Shown piece by piece: positions 1 to 7,704 of a stretch of 64,000 nucleotides of DNA. Each line of letters starts with the position of its first letter. Position 1 is the first letter of the stretch. This stretch comes from G963663315 sp965214205. GTDB taxonomy: Bacteria; Pseudomonadota; Gammaproteobacteria; Arenicellales; Poriferihabitantaceae. A model generated the notes under the pieces. It worked only from the letters and a program-made list of their open reading frames with translations, had not been told where the DNA came from and did no database searches. The stretch lies in assembly GCA_965214205.1 (NCBI GenBank), contig OZ243941.1, forward strand, positions 496,001 to 560,000, written 5' to 3'. The position numbers were made by a program, and so were the translations under genes.

Positions 1-1
1 C

Positions 2-340
2 AAGGATAAAGCGTTGGACGGCTTGGTCATTAAAATCACTCATGCGGGCGGCCTGAGTAAAGCTCGCTTGTTGCGGGATGTTTGTCTGCACCATGGAATC
101 AAGATGCGAATAGAGGACACCGCCGGCACGGAAATTACCCGAGCCGCCCAAGCGCAATTAGCCGCAGCAACACCACCTCATATGTTGTTGGGGTCCTACT
201 CCTTTCTCCATTCACTACCTCCTTCGGCACAGGGGACACCTGAGCTTTTAGATGGCAGGTTACACTTAAACAATGAACCGGGTTTGGGAATCACCCCTGA
301 TATGAGTGTATTGGGGAAACCCGTGGCATATTACGAGTAA
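2..340 (+). CDS. Enolase-superfamily (mandelate racemase/MLE) enzyme, C-terminal part
   Basis: Only the last 112 or so codons are present; the reading frame is open through the left window edge, so the gene is partial. The visible part is the C-terminal half of a mandelate racemase/muconate lactonizing enzyme barrel. It has the second-lysine strand (VIKITHAGG), the following helix, and a GLGI motif near the C-terminus that is also seen as GLGV in the next gene. It lies 12 bp upstream of a second member of the superfamily in the same direction, so the two are probably one operon acting on related hydroxy- or amino-acid substrates. The substrate cannot be told from this fragment. Confidence 0.8.
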   Translation, partial: KDKALDGLVIKITHAGGLSKARLLRDVCLHHGIKMRIEDTAGTEITRAAQAQLAAATPPHMLLGSYSFLHSLPPSAQGTPELLDGRLHLNNEPGLGITPDMSVLGKPVAYYE

Positions 341-352
341 GGAGACCATAAA

Positions 353-1456
353 ATGAAAATGACTAAAATCTCCGTCTTTCAAGTGAATCTGCCTTTCGAT
401 AAAGGGGTATATAAACTTTCCGGTGGTCGTACCTGGGAGGCCATGGATACGACTGTAGTACGTATCGATACCGATACTGGTGTAGTGGGTTGGGGAGAAA
501 CCTGCCCGTTCGGGCCCAATTATCTCGAGTCATTCGCGCTAGGCGCTCGAGCTGGAATCAAGGAGCTTGCCCCCTCACTTCTCGGCCTCGACCCGTCTCA
601 GCCGAATGTGGCGCTCTTGGCTATGAACCATAATATGCTTGGACATCCCTATGTCAAACACGCAATAGATATGGCCTGTTGGGATATATCAGGTAAGTGC
701 GCCAACCAACCGCTTTACAAATTATTCGGGGGAATGTTGACCAAATCGGCGCCTGTTGCCGGAGGGATTCCAATTGAGCATGGGGAAGCTATGGAGAACA
801 GACTTGTCGAGTTGAGACGACGCAACTGCAAACAATTTTCCTGTAAAGCAAGTGGGGATGTTGAACAGGACATCACCTACATCAATGAATTGGGTGAATT
901 GATGCATTCCGGCGAGTCGGTCAAATTTGATGCCAATGGTGGTTGGCGAGTGGATGAGGCGATAAGAGTAATGCGTGCTACGGAAAAGATCGATATTTAC
1001 TTTGAACAGCCCTGCGCGAGTTTTGAAGAGTGCAAAACCGTACGCCAATCCTGCGGCAGACCCATTGTATTGGACGAGTGCGCTTTGACATTATCCGATA
1101 TTTTAAAAGCCTGGAATGAAGGGGTTTGCGACGCGGTTAATTTAAAAATAGGCCGTGTCGGTGGGTTGTCTCATGCCATGGAAATTCGAAATCTGTGTGT
1201 ATCACTGGGGATTCCTGTTCATATCCAGTGTACAGGTGGGAGTAGTATCACCCAAGCGTCGATTGTGCATTTGGCTCACTCGACACCAACCGATCGACTG
1301 CTCTGGATATGGGATATTGGCGACCTGGCCAGCTTCGCTACCGTTAAAAACCCGATTCTGAAACAAGAAGGCAAAATGCGAGCCCATGAATTACCAGGAT
1401 TGGGAGTTGATCCGATAGCTGAGGTCTTGGGAATTCCGTTGGCCGAGTATCAATAG
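353..1456 (+). CDS. Enolase-superfamily racemase/dehydratase (MR/MLE type)
   Basis: A 367-residue protein of normal length for the mandelate racemase subgroup: N-terminal capping domain (about 1-120), then a TIM barrel. Metal ligands appear as D193 (FDANGGW), E218 (FEQP) and D241 (LDE). K265 (LKIGRVGG) fits the second barrel base. At the usual KxK position the sequence is S163-C164-K165, so the first lysine is missing. This argues for a subgroup such as hydroxyproline-betaine epimerase or cis-3-hydroxyproline dehydratase rather than mandelate racemase; that assignment is inference. An AAGGAG ribosome site precedes the ATG. It follows a paralogue by 12 bp. Confidence 0.85.
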   Translation: MKMTKISVFQVNLPFDKGVYKLSGGRTWEAMDTTVVRIDTDTGVVGWGETCPFGPNYLESFALGARAGIKELAPSLLGLDPSQPNVALLAMNHNMLGHPYVKHAIDMACWDISGKCANQPLYKLFGGMLTKSAPVAGGIPIEHGEAMENRLVELRRRNCKQFSCKASGDVEQDITYINELGELMHSGESVKFDANGGWRVDEAIRVMRATEKIDIYFEQPCASFEECKTVRQSCGRPIVLDECALTLSDILKAWNEGVCDAVNLKIGRVGGLSHAMEIRNLCVSLGIPVHIQCTGGSSITQASIVHLAHSTPTDRLLWIWDIGDLASFATVKNPILKQEGKMRAHELPGLGVDPIAEVLGIPLAEYQ

Positions 1457-1488
1457 CGCAGATTTGTTGCTATGTATACCTGAACAAG

Positions 1489-1582
1489 TCATCCGCGATT
1501 ACCGGATCCTGGCCTACGCCTCCGAAGGCCATGTCCAGGCGTTGCGCTGTTAGGCCAACGCCGCCGCTTTCGCAGGAATGAC
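1489..1582. repeat. Short GTCAT-ended inverted-repeat element
   Basis: A 94-bp noncoding segment starts with GTCATCCGCG and ends with the inverse complement of GTCATTCCTGCG. The interior is GC-rich and can fold on itself (for example GGCCTACGCCTCCGAAGGCC). This matches the general look of the GTCATTCC(C/T)GCG repeats scattered through many proteobacterial genomes. A related but degenerate copy is visible at about 27727. The target duplication is not obvious, so mobility is inferred only from the shape. Confidence 0.4.
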
Positions 1583-1646
1583 GAGAATAACGAAATCAGG
1601 ATTTTCGTGTACGTCGCGCCCTGCTGAGTTTGATAAAATCCGCTGC

Positions 1647-2459
1647 ATGAACCCCCTCTCGGCCAGACAGAAGAATTTCCTGTACAGCAAGCTGGTATAC
1701 GGCAGACTGCGTGTCCTCGCCAAACCATGCTATGACCTGATACTCGGCGCCATACTGGTATTCGAGTGGATTGTCGACTTTTTCGTGCCGAAAGATGATT
1801 CTGACATCAGTGACCTGACTATCGTAATCAAAACCTTTGAACGGCCTTATGCAGTCAAGAGACTGGTCAGAAGCATCAAGCGCCGTTACGACCGAGCCAA
1901 TATCCTGGTCGTCAATGACAGCAAAAACCCATCACAACTGGACGGGGTAGAAAATCTCATCATGCCCTACGATACCGGCATCTCGGCTGGCAGGAATGCA
2001 GCGCTGGATCGAATCCGGACACGGTATCTCTTGCTGCTGGACGATGACTTCGTATTCAGCCGTCGCCAGAAACTTGGATACCTGATTTCCCAGATGGAAG
2101 AACATGACAACATCGACATACTCGGCGGCAGGTGTATTGATCTTCCCTTCTATATCATACACGACTTTCAGGACATCCCGGTTCCCTCTCCCGCAGAACC
2201 CAAAACCCCGTTGGGCCGGATGCTCGGCGAAAACATGATAGTCGACAAGGTTCAGAATTACTTTATTGCCCGCACCGAATCCATTCGCCAAGTACGCTGG
2301 AACAATGACTTGAAGGTCTTGGAACACACCGAATTTTTTACCCGCGCCCGCGGGCGGATCACTACGGCCTATAGAGATGATATGCTGGTTCTCCATGCCA
2401 AAACACCCTTTGACATTGCCTATCATCGTCACCGCTTTCGCACCCGGACGACCGGCTGA
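1647..2459 (+). CDS. Glycosyltransferase resembling beta-1,4-GalNAc transferase (GT12/GM2-synthase type)
   Basis: A 270-residue GT-A fold transferase. There is a hydrophobic stretch at about 29-47, then the nucleotide-sugar domain: TIVIKTFERP (58-67), ILVVNDS (86-92), MPYDTGISAGRN (106-117) and the metal-binding LLDDDFVF (130-137, DDD at 132-134). The later segment NYFIARTESIRQV...HTEFF also matches, from memory, animal beta-1,4-N-acetylgalactosaminyltransferase (VNFFLARTDKVREV...HLEFF). It probably adds an amino-sugar to a surface glycan; donor and acceptor are unknown. The ATG at 1647 is chosen because a diverged copy of this same start region occurs at 3727. The last 8-10 codons are the antisense of a truncated Phd gene, so the native C-terminus may have been replaced. 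Confidence 0.75.
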   Translation: MNPLSARQKNFLYSKLVYGRLRVLAKPCYDLILGAILVFEWIVDFFVPKDDSDISDLTIVIKTFERPYAVKRLVRSIKRRYDRANILVVNDSKNPSQLDGVENLIMPYDTGISAGRNAALDRIRTRYLLLLDDDFVFSRRQKLGYLISQMEEHDNIDILGGRCIDLPFYIIHDFQDIPVPSPAEPKTPLGRMLGENMIVDKVQNYFIARTESIRQVRWNNDLKVLEHTEFFTRARGRITTAYRDDMLVLHAKTPFDIAYHRHRFRTRTTG

Positions 2460-2551
2460 CCGTGCTTTGTAATAACAACACGCTCTCCGTTACGAGCGGC
2501 CACCACCAGTTCAGAGAGGCGCACTTTCGCCTCGCGTATGGCAAATTTCAT
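2429..2551 (-). pseudogene. Truncated Phd/YefM-type antitoxin
   Basis: Forty codons starting MKFAIREAKVRLSELV and including NGERVVITKHGQPVVRV, the classic N-terminal DNA-binding half of Phd/YefM antitoxins (normally about 75-90 residues). It then ends at VRKR and stop, just after the conserved HGxPV motif, so the toxin-binding tail is missing. No toxin gene follows. Instead the 3' end runs antisense into the glycosyltransferase gene. It looks like the remnant of a toxin-antitoxin module cut by recombination near 2435. A functional short DNA-binding protein cannot be excluded. Confidence 0.65.
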
Positions 2552-2651
2552 GATGAATCTTTCCTGATTCTGGTTTAGTTCCCGCCAGTACGCTGTGATG
2601 AATTCTATCATTCAAGACTTTTATGTGACTACCGGAAAACGGAAAAGTTGC

Positions 2652-2681
2652 TGGACATTAGCGCCTGTCGTTTTCTATAAT
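2652..2681 (+). promoter_or_regulatory. Likely sigma-70 promoter for riboswitch-ribH2 transcript
   Basis: A TGGACA -35-like hexamer (2652-2657) and a perfect TATAAT -10 (2676-2681) are separated by 18 bp. They sit about 27 bp before the FMN aptamer, placing the inferred transcription start near 2688. Confidence 0.6.
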
Positions 2682-2707
2682 TAAATCGCGTCATTGGACG
2701 TAAAAAA

Positions 2708-2850
<143 letters not shown>

Positions 2851-2952
2851 AAGTGACATGTTGCGCCACATTGGTGCGATACGCTGGGATACGCTGGCGT
2901 ATGTCATTTCGTGCGCCCTGATTCCTGTCTGTATTTTTTGTGGATAATTGCT

Positions 2953-3429
2953 ATGAATCAGGTCTCGGAAACTACGCCCCCTATCAGGATCGCCTACATT
3001 AAGGCCCAATGGCACGCTGACATCCTGGAAGTTGGCTTTCAGTCATTTGTCGAACGAGTCAGGGAATTGACCCAGGGAAAAGCTACGATCGAACTGTTCG
3101 AAGTACCGGGAGCGCTGGAAATCCCACTACTTGCCAGGAACCTTGCTACAAGCGCCAGATATGCCGCCATCGTCGGCTCAGCATTCGTCGTGGATGGAGG
3201 TATTTATCGGCATGAATACGTGGCAAACTCCGTCCTGATGGGTATTATGCAGGTTCAGTTGGAAACAAATATACCCATCCTGTCAGCCGTGTTGACCCCA
3301 CATAACTATCAAGACACGGATGAACATAACCATTTCTTTCTAGGCCATTTTCAGGTTAAGGGCCGAGAGGTTGCCAGTGCATGCGTATCAATACTTGGCG
3401 TCCACGATGCCATTCGCGAGATTGCCTGA
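2953..3429 (+). CDS. ribH: 6,7-dimethyl-8-ribityllumazine synthase, type II (RibH2)
   Basis: A 158-residue enzyme of the penultimate riboflavin step, condensing the ribityl-aminopyrimidine with 3,4-dihydroxy-2-butanone-4-phosphate. AQWHADI (18-24), FEVPGALEIPL (49-59), GSAFVVDGGIYRHEYVA (75-91, with the catalytic histidine at about 87) and the QLET and LTPH motifs fit the Brucella/Rhizobiales RibH2 class. That class differs from the usual RibH1 in having GGIYRHE in place of GATxHFE. It stands alone behind an FMN riboswitch, not in a rib operon, so it is likely a second, separately controlled lumazine synthase or lumazine-binding protein. ATG 2953 follows the riboswitch spacer; a clear Shine-Dalgarno is lacking. 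Confidence 0.9.
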   Translation: MNQVSETTPPIRIAYIKAQWHADILEVGFQSFVERVRELTQGKATIELFEVPGALEIPLLARNLATSARYAAIVGSAFVVDGGIYRHEYVANSVLMGIMQVQLETNIPILSAVLTPHNYQDTDEHNHFFLGHFQVKGREVASACVSILGVHDAIREIA

Positions 3430-3726
3430 TAAAGGCGAGACATTGCATGGGTCAATTCCGCCCTTTACTGCCTGGACGCGCAACCCACTTCATCATAACA
3501 ATACGGCGTTGATTGCCAGGTTCCACCATAAGGATGAGCGTATCGCGATCCAATGTATGCTGTATTATCATCATCCTGGACGGTAACCGTACAAGATGCT
3601 ATTGCATCCCCGGCGCCGGTACTCCCGCCGATTGATAGCCCACGACTGGCAAAATCATAAAACCCTGTACAGGCTCCTGCAAGTGGATGTCTGATCAAGC
3701 CCCGATATTTTGATAGAATCCGTTGC
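3430..3726. other. Noncoding gap between ribH2 and the remnant at 3727
   Basis: No convincing gene was seen. The end of the stretch carries TTTTGATAGAATCCGTTGC, nearly identical to the sequence just upstream of the glycosyltransferase start (TTTGATAAAATCCGCTGC). Part of the gap is therefore duplicated upstream DNA, probably with a weak promoter. Confidence 0.5.
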
Positions 3727-3816
3727 ATGAATCCCCTCCCGGCCAGACAGAAGAACTTCCTGTACAGAAAGCGGGTATATGGCAAGCTGTATGTCCTGTC
3801 TAAACCGCCCCGATGA
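3727..3816 (+). pseudogene. Remnant second copy of the glycosyltransferase 5' end
   Basis: A 29-codon frame begins MNPLPARQKNFLYRK, against MNPLSARQKNFLYSK at the glycosyltransferase start 2.1 kb upstream. It runs in parallel to VLSKPPR and then stops. DNA identity over about 85 bp is high, with mostly third-position changes, and extends upstream of both ATGs. The stop (TGA, 3814-3816) overlaps the ATG of the next gene (ATGA), so the remnant now acts as a translated leader coupled to the ATL gene. Either a duplication was lost except for this end, or a recombination joined the 5' module to a new gene. Confidence 0.7.
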
Positions 3817-4124
3817 CCCTGTACAATAAAATCTATAACATAGTGAAAAGAATCCCGGAGGGTAATGTGACCAGCTATGGGAAAATCGGGCGGATGGCGG
3901 GGTGTTCCGCTCGACAGGTCGGTTATGCCATGGCGGCCACTCCGGCAGACGATGACATCCCCTGGCACCGGGTCATCAACAGCAAGGGGGAAATCAGCGC
4001 ACGCAAGGAAGGGGATAGTGACCACCTGCAACGACTCATGCTGATGGATGAGGGAGTCAGGTTCGACCCAAATGATCGGATTGATTTTGAGCAGTTCGGC
4101 TGGATTGAAGCGGAGTTTCCATAA
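3813..4124 (+). CDS. Alkyltransferase-like protein (ATL)
   Basis: A 103-residue protein equivalent to the DNA-binding C-terminal domain of O6-methylguanine-DNA methyltransferase. It has VTSYGKIGRMAG (19-30), the ARQVGYAM helix (33-40) with the arginine finger, and the active-site loop IPWHRV (49-54). Tryptophan replaces the alkyl-accepting cysteine, which defines the ATL family. Such proteins bind O6-alkylguanine and pass it to nucleotide excision repair rather than removing the alkyl group. The start overlaps the stop of an upstream remnant frame (ATGA), suggesting coupled translation. pdxA follows 12 bp downstream. Confidence 0.9.
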   Translation: MTLYNKIYNIVKRIPEGNVTSYGKIGRMAGCSARQVGYAMAATPADDDIPWHRVINSKGEISARKEGDSDHLQRLMLMDEGVRFDPNDRIDFEQFGWIEAEFP

Positions 4125-4136
4125 CCTCCTGCTATC

Positions 4137-5129
4137 ATGTCTGATCCACAAATCATAATCAGCAGTGGCGAACCGGCGGGTATCGGTCCAGATATTGTCA
4201 TCCAGGCGCTGCAACACCCGATATCCGGTCGGCTGGCTGTCACTGGCGACCCGGAATTGATGCGGGAGCGGTCGACCCGACTGGGCATAGATATGGAAAT
4301 ATCCGTGGTCGACAACCAATCACCCATCGCCTCTCATGAACCCGGACGGATACAGGTGGTCCCGGTCGCATTGTCATCTCCAGTGACTGCCGGGAAACTG
4401 AATCCGGACAACAGTCGGTATGTGATTGATTGCATCAACCGGGCAGTCGATCTGTGTCAGGATGATTGTATGCAGGGGATGGTGACTGCTCCGGTGCATA
4501 AGGGAGTCATCAATGACGGCGGAATCCGGTTTTCCGGGCATACGGAATGGATTGCACAACGTACCCGATGCGCTCAGCCGGTCATGATGCTGGCCAGTGA
4601 CTCACTGCGAGTTTGTCTCGCTACCACCCATCTGCCGTTGTGCGAAGTCCCGCAAAACATCACCCGACACGGCATTGAAGCGGTCATTGAGGTCATGCAC
4701 TGTGGGATTTCAACGCTATATGGCATTCCCGACCCGGTAATCGGCGTATGCGGACTGAATCCTCATGCAGGCGAGGGCGGCCATCTGGGAGTCGAGGAAG
4801 CCACCATTATCGAACCGGCCCTGAATCATTTACGGCGTAGAGGCCTGAATCTGGTCGGCCCGCTGCCAGCGGACACGATTTTCACTCGGCAGGTTGCCAG
4901 CGCCCTCGACGGAGTATTGGCGATGTATCACGACCAGGGGTTGCCGGTGATCAAGCACAGCGGATTTGGAACCGTGGTTAATGTGACGCTGGGCCTGCCG
5001 ATTATCCGCACATCGGTGGATCATGGTACTGCCCTTGACCTTGCAGGGAGCGGCACAGCCAGTGCAACCAGTTTGCTTTCGGCGATCCATCTTGCGCTGA
5101 AGTTTGCCGGACAGACGCTGCGCGACTGA
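4137..5129 (+). CDS. pdxA: 4-hydroxythreonine-4-phosphate dehydrogenase
   Basis: A 330-residue NAD-dependent enzyme of the DXP-dependent pyridoxal 5'-phosphate pathway. Family motifs are visible: the opening SSGEPAGIGPDIV, the metal-site histidines in FSGHTEWIA and MYHDQGLPV, GLNPHAGEGGHLG, and RTSVDHGTALDLAG near the C-terminus. Length is normal. It lies between the ATL gene and rsmA, and pdxA-rsmA pairing is widespread in Gammaproteobacteria. rsmA starts 12 bp downstream, so the two are probably cotranscribed. Confidence 0.97.
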   Translation: MSDPQIIISSGEPAGIGPDIVIQALQHPISGRLAVTGDPELMRERSTRLGIDMEISVVDNQSPIASHEPGRIQVVPVALSSPVTAGKLNPDNSRYVIDCINRAVDLCQDDCMQGMVTAPVHKGVINDGGIRFSGHTEWIAQRTRCAQPVMMLASDSLRVCLATTHLPLCEVPQNITRHGIEAVIEVMHCGISTLYGIPDPVIGVCGLNPHAGEGGHLGVEEATIIEPALNHLRRRGLNLVGPLPADTIFTRQVASALDGVLAMYHDQGLPVIKHSGFGTVVNVTLGLPIIRTSVDHGTALDLAGSGTASATSLLSAIHLALKFAGQTLRD

Positions 5130-5140
5130 CAGGTGATGTC

Positions 5141-5926
5141 TTGGGTAAAACAGTCCCACGCAAACGATTCGGGCAGCATTTTCTGAACGACTCACAGGTC
5201 CTGGACCGGATGATCCGGGCGTTTTCGCCGCAAAACGATCAGGTGATTCTGGAAATCGGTCCCGGCACGGGCGCGTTGACCGAAAGGCTGCTGGAACCTG
5301 TCGATCATCTGGTGGCGGTCGAACTGGACCGCGACCTGGCGGCGTTGCTCACCCGGAAATTCGATTCACGAAAATTGACCGTGATCCAGCAGGATGTGTT
5401 GACGCTGGACATCGGGGCGCTGTGTGTCGACCACGCGACTGCCACGCCAACCAGGAAAATCCGGGTGATTGGCAACCTTCCCTATAACATATCGACCCCT
5501 CTGTTATTCCACCTGATCAATAACGCCGGACTCATCACGGACATGATGTTGATGCTGCAAAAGGAAGTGGCCTTGAGGTTATCCGCTGGTGCGGGCAGCA
5601 AACACTATGGTCGCCTGTCGGTCATGGCCGGTCTGGCGATGCGCTGCGAGTGCCTGTTCGATGTCGGCTCTGAATCCTTTACTCCTCCTCCCCAGGTTAT
5701 GTCAACGGTCGTTAGACTCCATCCAGAATCAATACGCCATCGTGTGAACGATAGCCGCAGGCTGAACCACATTGTCCGACAGGCATTTTCCCAGCGCCGC
5801 AAAACCCTGAAAAACTCACTGAAAAACCTGGTTTCAGAGTCCCAGTTTGTAAATGCCGGGATTGATTCCTCACTGCGGGCCGAAAAGCTCAGTATTGAAC
5901 AGTTTATCGCTCTGTCAAATGCCTGA
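5141..5926 (+). CDS. rsmA: 16S rRNA (adenine1518-N6/adenine1519-N6)-dimethyltransferase
   Basis: A 261-residue RsmA/KsgA, which dimethylates two adjacent adenines in helix 45 of 16S rRNA during small-subunit maturation. It opens with KRFGQHFLND; SAM motif I is EIGPGTGALTERLL, and NLPYNISTPLLF is the NLPY catalytic motif. The C-terminal RNA-binding helical domain with QAFSQRRKTLKN is intact. The start is TTG at 5141, preceded by a GACAGGTGA ribosome site. No in-frame ATG lies upstream. Gene context with pdxA is conserved. Confidence 0.96.
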   Translation: MGKTVPRKRFGQHFLNDSQVLDRMIRAFSPQNDQVILEIGPGTGALTERLLEPVDHLVAVELDRDLAALLTRKFDSRKLTVIQQDVLTLDIGALCVDHATATPTRKIRVIGNLPYNISTPLLFHLINNAGLITDMMLMLQKEVALRLSAGAGSKHYGRLSVMAGLAMRCECLFDVGSESFTPPPQVMSTVVRLHPESIRHRVNDSRRLNHIVRQAFSQRRKTLKNSLKNLVSESQFVNAGIDSSLRAEKLSIEQFIALSNA

Positions 5927-5975
5927 CCGCCCCGCCCCTACGATGTCGATTTGTCACAGTTGTGGATTGCCGCCA

Positions 5976-6704
5976 TCAACCGTCCTCACCCACCAGTCCC
6001 TTCTGCTTCTCTGTAATCCATTCTTCTACCTCCTGGTTGATCTGGCGGGCGCGTCTGCCTTGACTTTCGATCACCGGACCGATCACGACATCAATCACTC
6101 CCGGATGTTTCAGCAGGCTTCTTTTGGGCCAGAACAGTCCCGAATTGTGGGCGACCGGCACGACCGGATAGCCTGATTTCGCCGCAATCATGGCGCCCCC
6201 GACCTGAAATTTCGCCATCTTCCCCGGCTCCCGGCGCGTGCCTTCGGGAAAGATAACCAGCCAGCGGCCCTCCTCCAGCCTGATCACGCCCTCCTTCACC
6301 AGCGTATCCAGCGCCCGGATTCTTTTTGACCGGTTAATCGCGATCGGACGGTTCAGCGCCAGACCCCATCCGAAAAACGGAATCCATAGCAATTCCCGCT
6401 TCAGCAAATACGACTGCGCCGGGAAAATCAACTGAAAAGCCAGCGTTTCCCAGGCGGACTGGTGGTTCGATATGATAATGGCGGGCCCGGCGGGAATGTT
6501 CTCCAACCCGGTTACGCGATAGTGAACACCGCACAGCCATCCGAGTGTCCAGATATTGAACCGGGCCCAAAGTCCGATCACCCTGGCGCGAGTCAGCGGG
6601 GGCAGCGCGAAACACAGCAACGCGAGAATACAAACAACGACTGTACTCACCATCTGGCCTGCATAGTAGAGCAGGGATTTGCAGAACAATAAGCCTGTTT
6701 TCAT
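5976..6704 (-). CDS. plsC: 1-acyl-sn-glycerol-3-phosphate acyltransferase (PlsC type)
   Basis: A 242-residue membrane enzyme that acylates lysophosphatidic acid to phosphatidic acid. An N-terminal hydrophobic segment lies at about 11-36. The acyltransferase motif is NHQSAWE (H81 with E86, an H-x4-E form common in this proteobacterial branch instead of H-x4-D), and the phosphate-binding FPEGTRREPG block is present. It is the last gene of the long leftward group after gmhB, a frequent pairing that joins lipid and lipopolysaccharide precursor functions. The gap to gmhB is 41 bp. Confidence 0.92.
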   Translation of the reverse strand: MKTGLLFCKSLLYYAGQMVSTVVVCILALLCFALPPLTRARVIGLWARFNIWTLGWLCGVHYRVTGLENIPAGPAIIISNHQSAWETLAFQLIFPAQSYLLKRELLWIPFFGWGLALNRPIAINRSKRIRALDTLVKEGVIRLEEGRWLVIFPEGTRREPGKMAKFQVGGAMIAAKSGYPVVPVAHNSGLFWPKRSLLKHPGVIDVVIGPVIESQGRRARQINQEVEEWITEKQKGLVGEDG

Positions 6705-6745
6705 TTTCTTACCAAGTACTTAAGGCGTGGGCGTTATCAGTTCAT

Positions 6746-7318
6746 TCAAGCGGGAGTCGGCGCCAGTATATGATCCACGAAAGAAGCCAGATCACTGAAC
6801 CGGGGCACCTGCCCGAATTCTTCATGATACAAGCCGGATTCCAGTTGCTTCACTGTTTCGAGACCACTACCGGTCTCGACCAGAATCGGCCTGGCCCCCG
6901 CCGATTTCGCCGCCTGTATATCACGCAACGAATCCCCTACCATGTAAACATCATTCAAATTGCATTTCAGGCGCTGCGCCAATTCCAGCAGCATTCCCGG
7001 TTTTGGCTTTCTGCATTCACAATGCTGCTCATCGCTGTGCGGACAGAAAAACAGTGCGCTGATCTCTCCACCAAAATGACCCAGTTCATCCAGCATTTTC
7101 TGATGAATCCGGTTCAGGGTATTGACCGAGTAGTATCCCCGCGATATTCCTGACTGATTGGTTACAATCACGATCTGGTAATCCTGCCGGCATAACCGGG
7201 CAATCGCTTCGAGGCTGCCGGGAATCGCAATCCACTGTTCCGGCGAGCGGATGTGGCTATCCGAATCCTGGTTAATTACGCCATCCCGGTCCAGCGCGAT
7301 CAGTTTTCGATTATCCAT
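6746..7318 (-). CDS. gmhB: D-glycero-beta-D-manno-heptose-1,7-bisphosphate 7-phosphatase
   Basis: A 190-residue HAD-family phosphatase making heptose-1-phosphate for the lipopolysaccharide core. LDRDGVIN holds the nucleophile and acid aspartates, IVTNQSG is motif II, KPKPGML carries the lysine of motif III, and MVGDSLRDIQAA supplies the last acidic pair. The zinc loop CPHSDEQHCECRKP, with its Cys/His cluster, is the signature of GmhB rather than histidinol phosphatase. It lies between the MazG-like gene and plsC in the same direction. Confidence 0.95.
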   Translation of the reverse strand: MDNRKLIALDRDGVINQDSDSHIRSPEQWIAIPGSLEAIARLCRQDYQIVIVTNQSGISRGYYSVNTLNRIHQKMLDELGHFGGEISALFFCPHSDEQHCECRKPKPGMLLELAQRLKCNLNDVYMVGDSLRDIQAAKSAGARPILVETGSGLETVKQLESGLYHEEFGQVPRFSDLASFVDHILAPTPA

Positions 7319-7341
7319 AGTCTCTCAGCCCTCTTTCGCTC

Positions 7342-7704
7342 TCAATCCGGGGTCTCCGGCTCCGCATCGTCACTGGCCTGGGAAAAATCCGACACCCGAA
7401 TCCGGCCGTCAATCATTTTACTGGACCGCAGGTGGACTCGCTGCATTTTCTGCCAAAACGCCTGGTTCAGGTCAAAATCCGCGGCAATCGCGTTGCCCAT
7501 CAACAGGATCAACAAGTCTGCGCATTCCTCGGCCAGTTCTTCTCGCGATTTTCCCTTGCTGACACAGGCGGAAATTTCTCCGAGTTCCTCGGCCATTAAC
7601 GCGACCCGATAAACCATATCTTCGCCGCCGTTTTCGTTAAAGCGGTGTTTTCGATGGAATCCACGCACCTCATCCATCATTTCAGTAAAGGAGTCCGTGT
7701 TCAT
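7342..7704 (-). CDS. MazG-like nucleotide pyrophosphohydrolase
   Basis: A 120-residue all-alpha NTP pyrophosphohydrolase. The metal site is visible as AEELGEIS in one helix and EELAEECADLLILL in the next, the EExxE...ExxD pattern of the MazG/dUTPase superfamily. It probably hydrolyses an aberrant or excess nucleoside triphosphate; the substrate is not evident. Its ATG overlaps the stop of glyS by 4 nt (ATGA), so translation is coupled. The last residues (SDDAEPETPD) form an acidic, probably disordered tail. Confidence 0.85.
   Translation of the reverse strand: MNTDSFTEMMDEVRGFHRKHRFNENGGEDMVYRVALMAEELGEISACVSKGKSREELAEECADLLILLMGNAIAADFDLNQAFWQKMQRVHLRSSKMIDGRIRVSDFSQASDDAEPETPD

Noticed and set aside
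3465..4319. Long leftward frame opposite ATL and pdxA
   Set aside because: Most of it is antisense to two well-supported genes. The last 80 or so residues, in the gap, look protein-like (cysteines, GGSTGAGDA), but no family is recognised.
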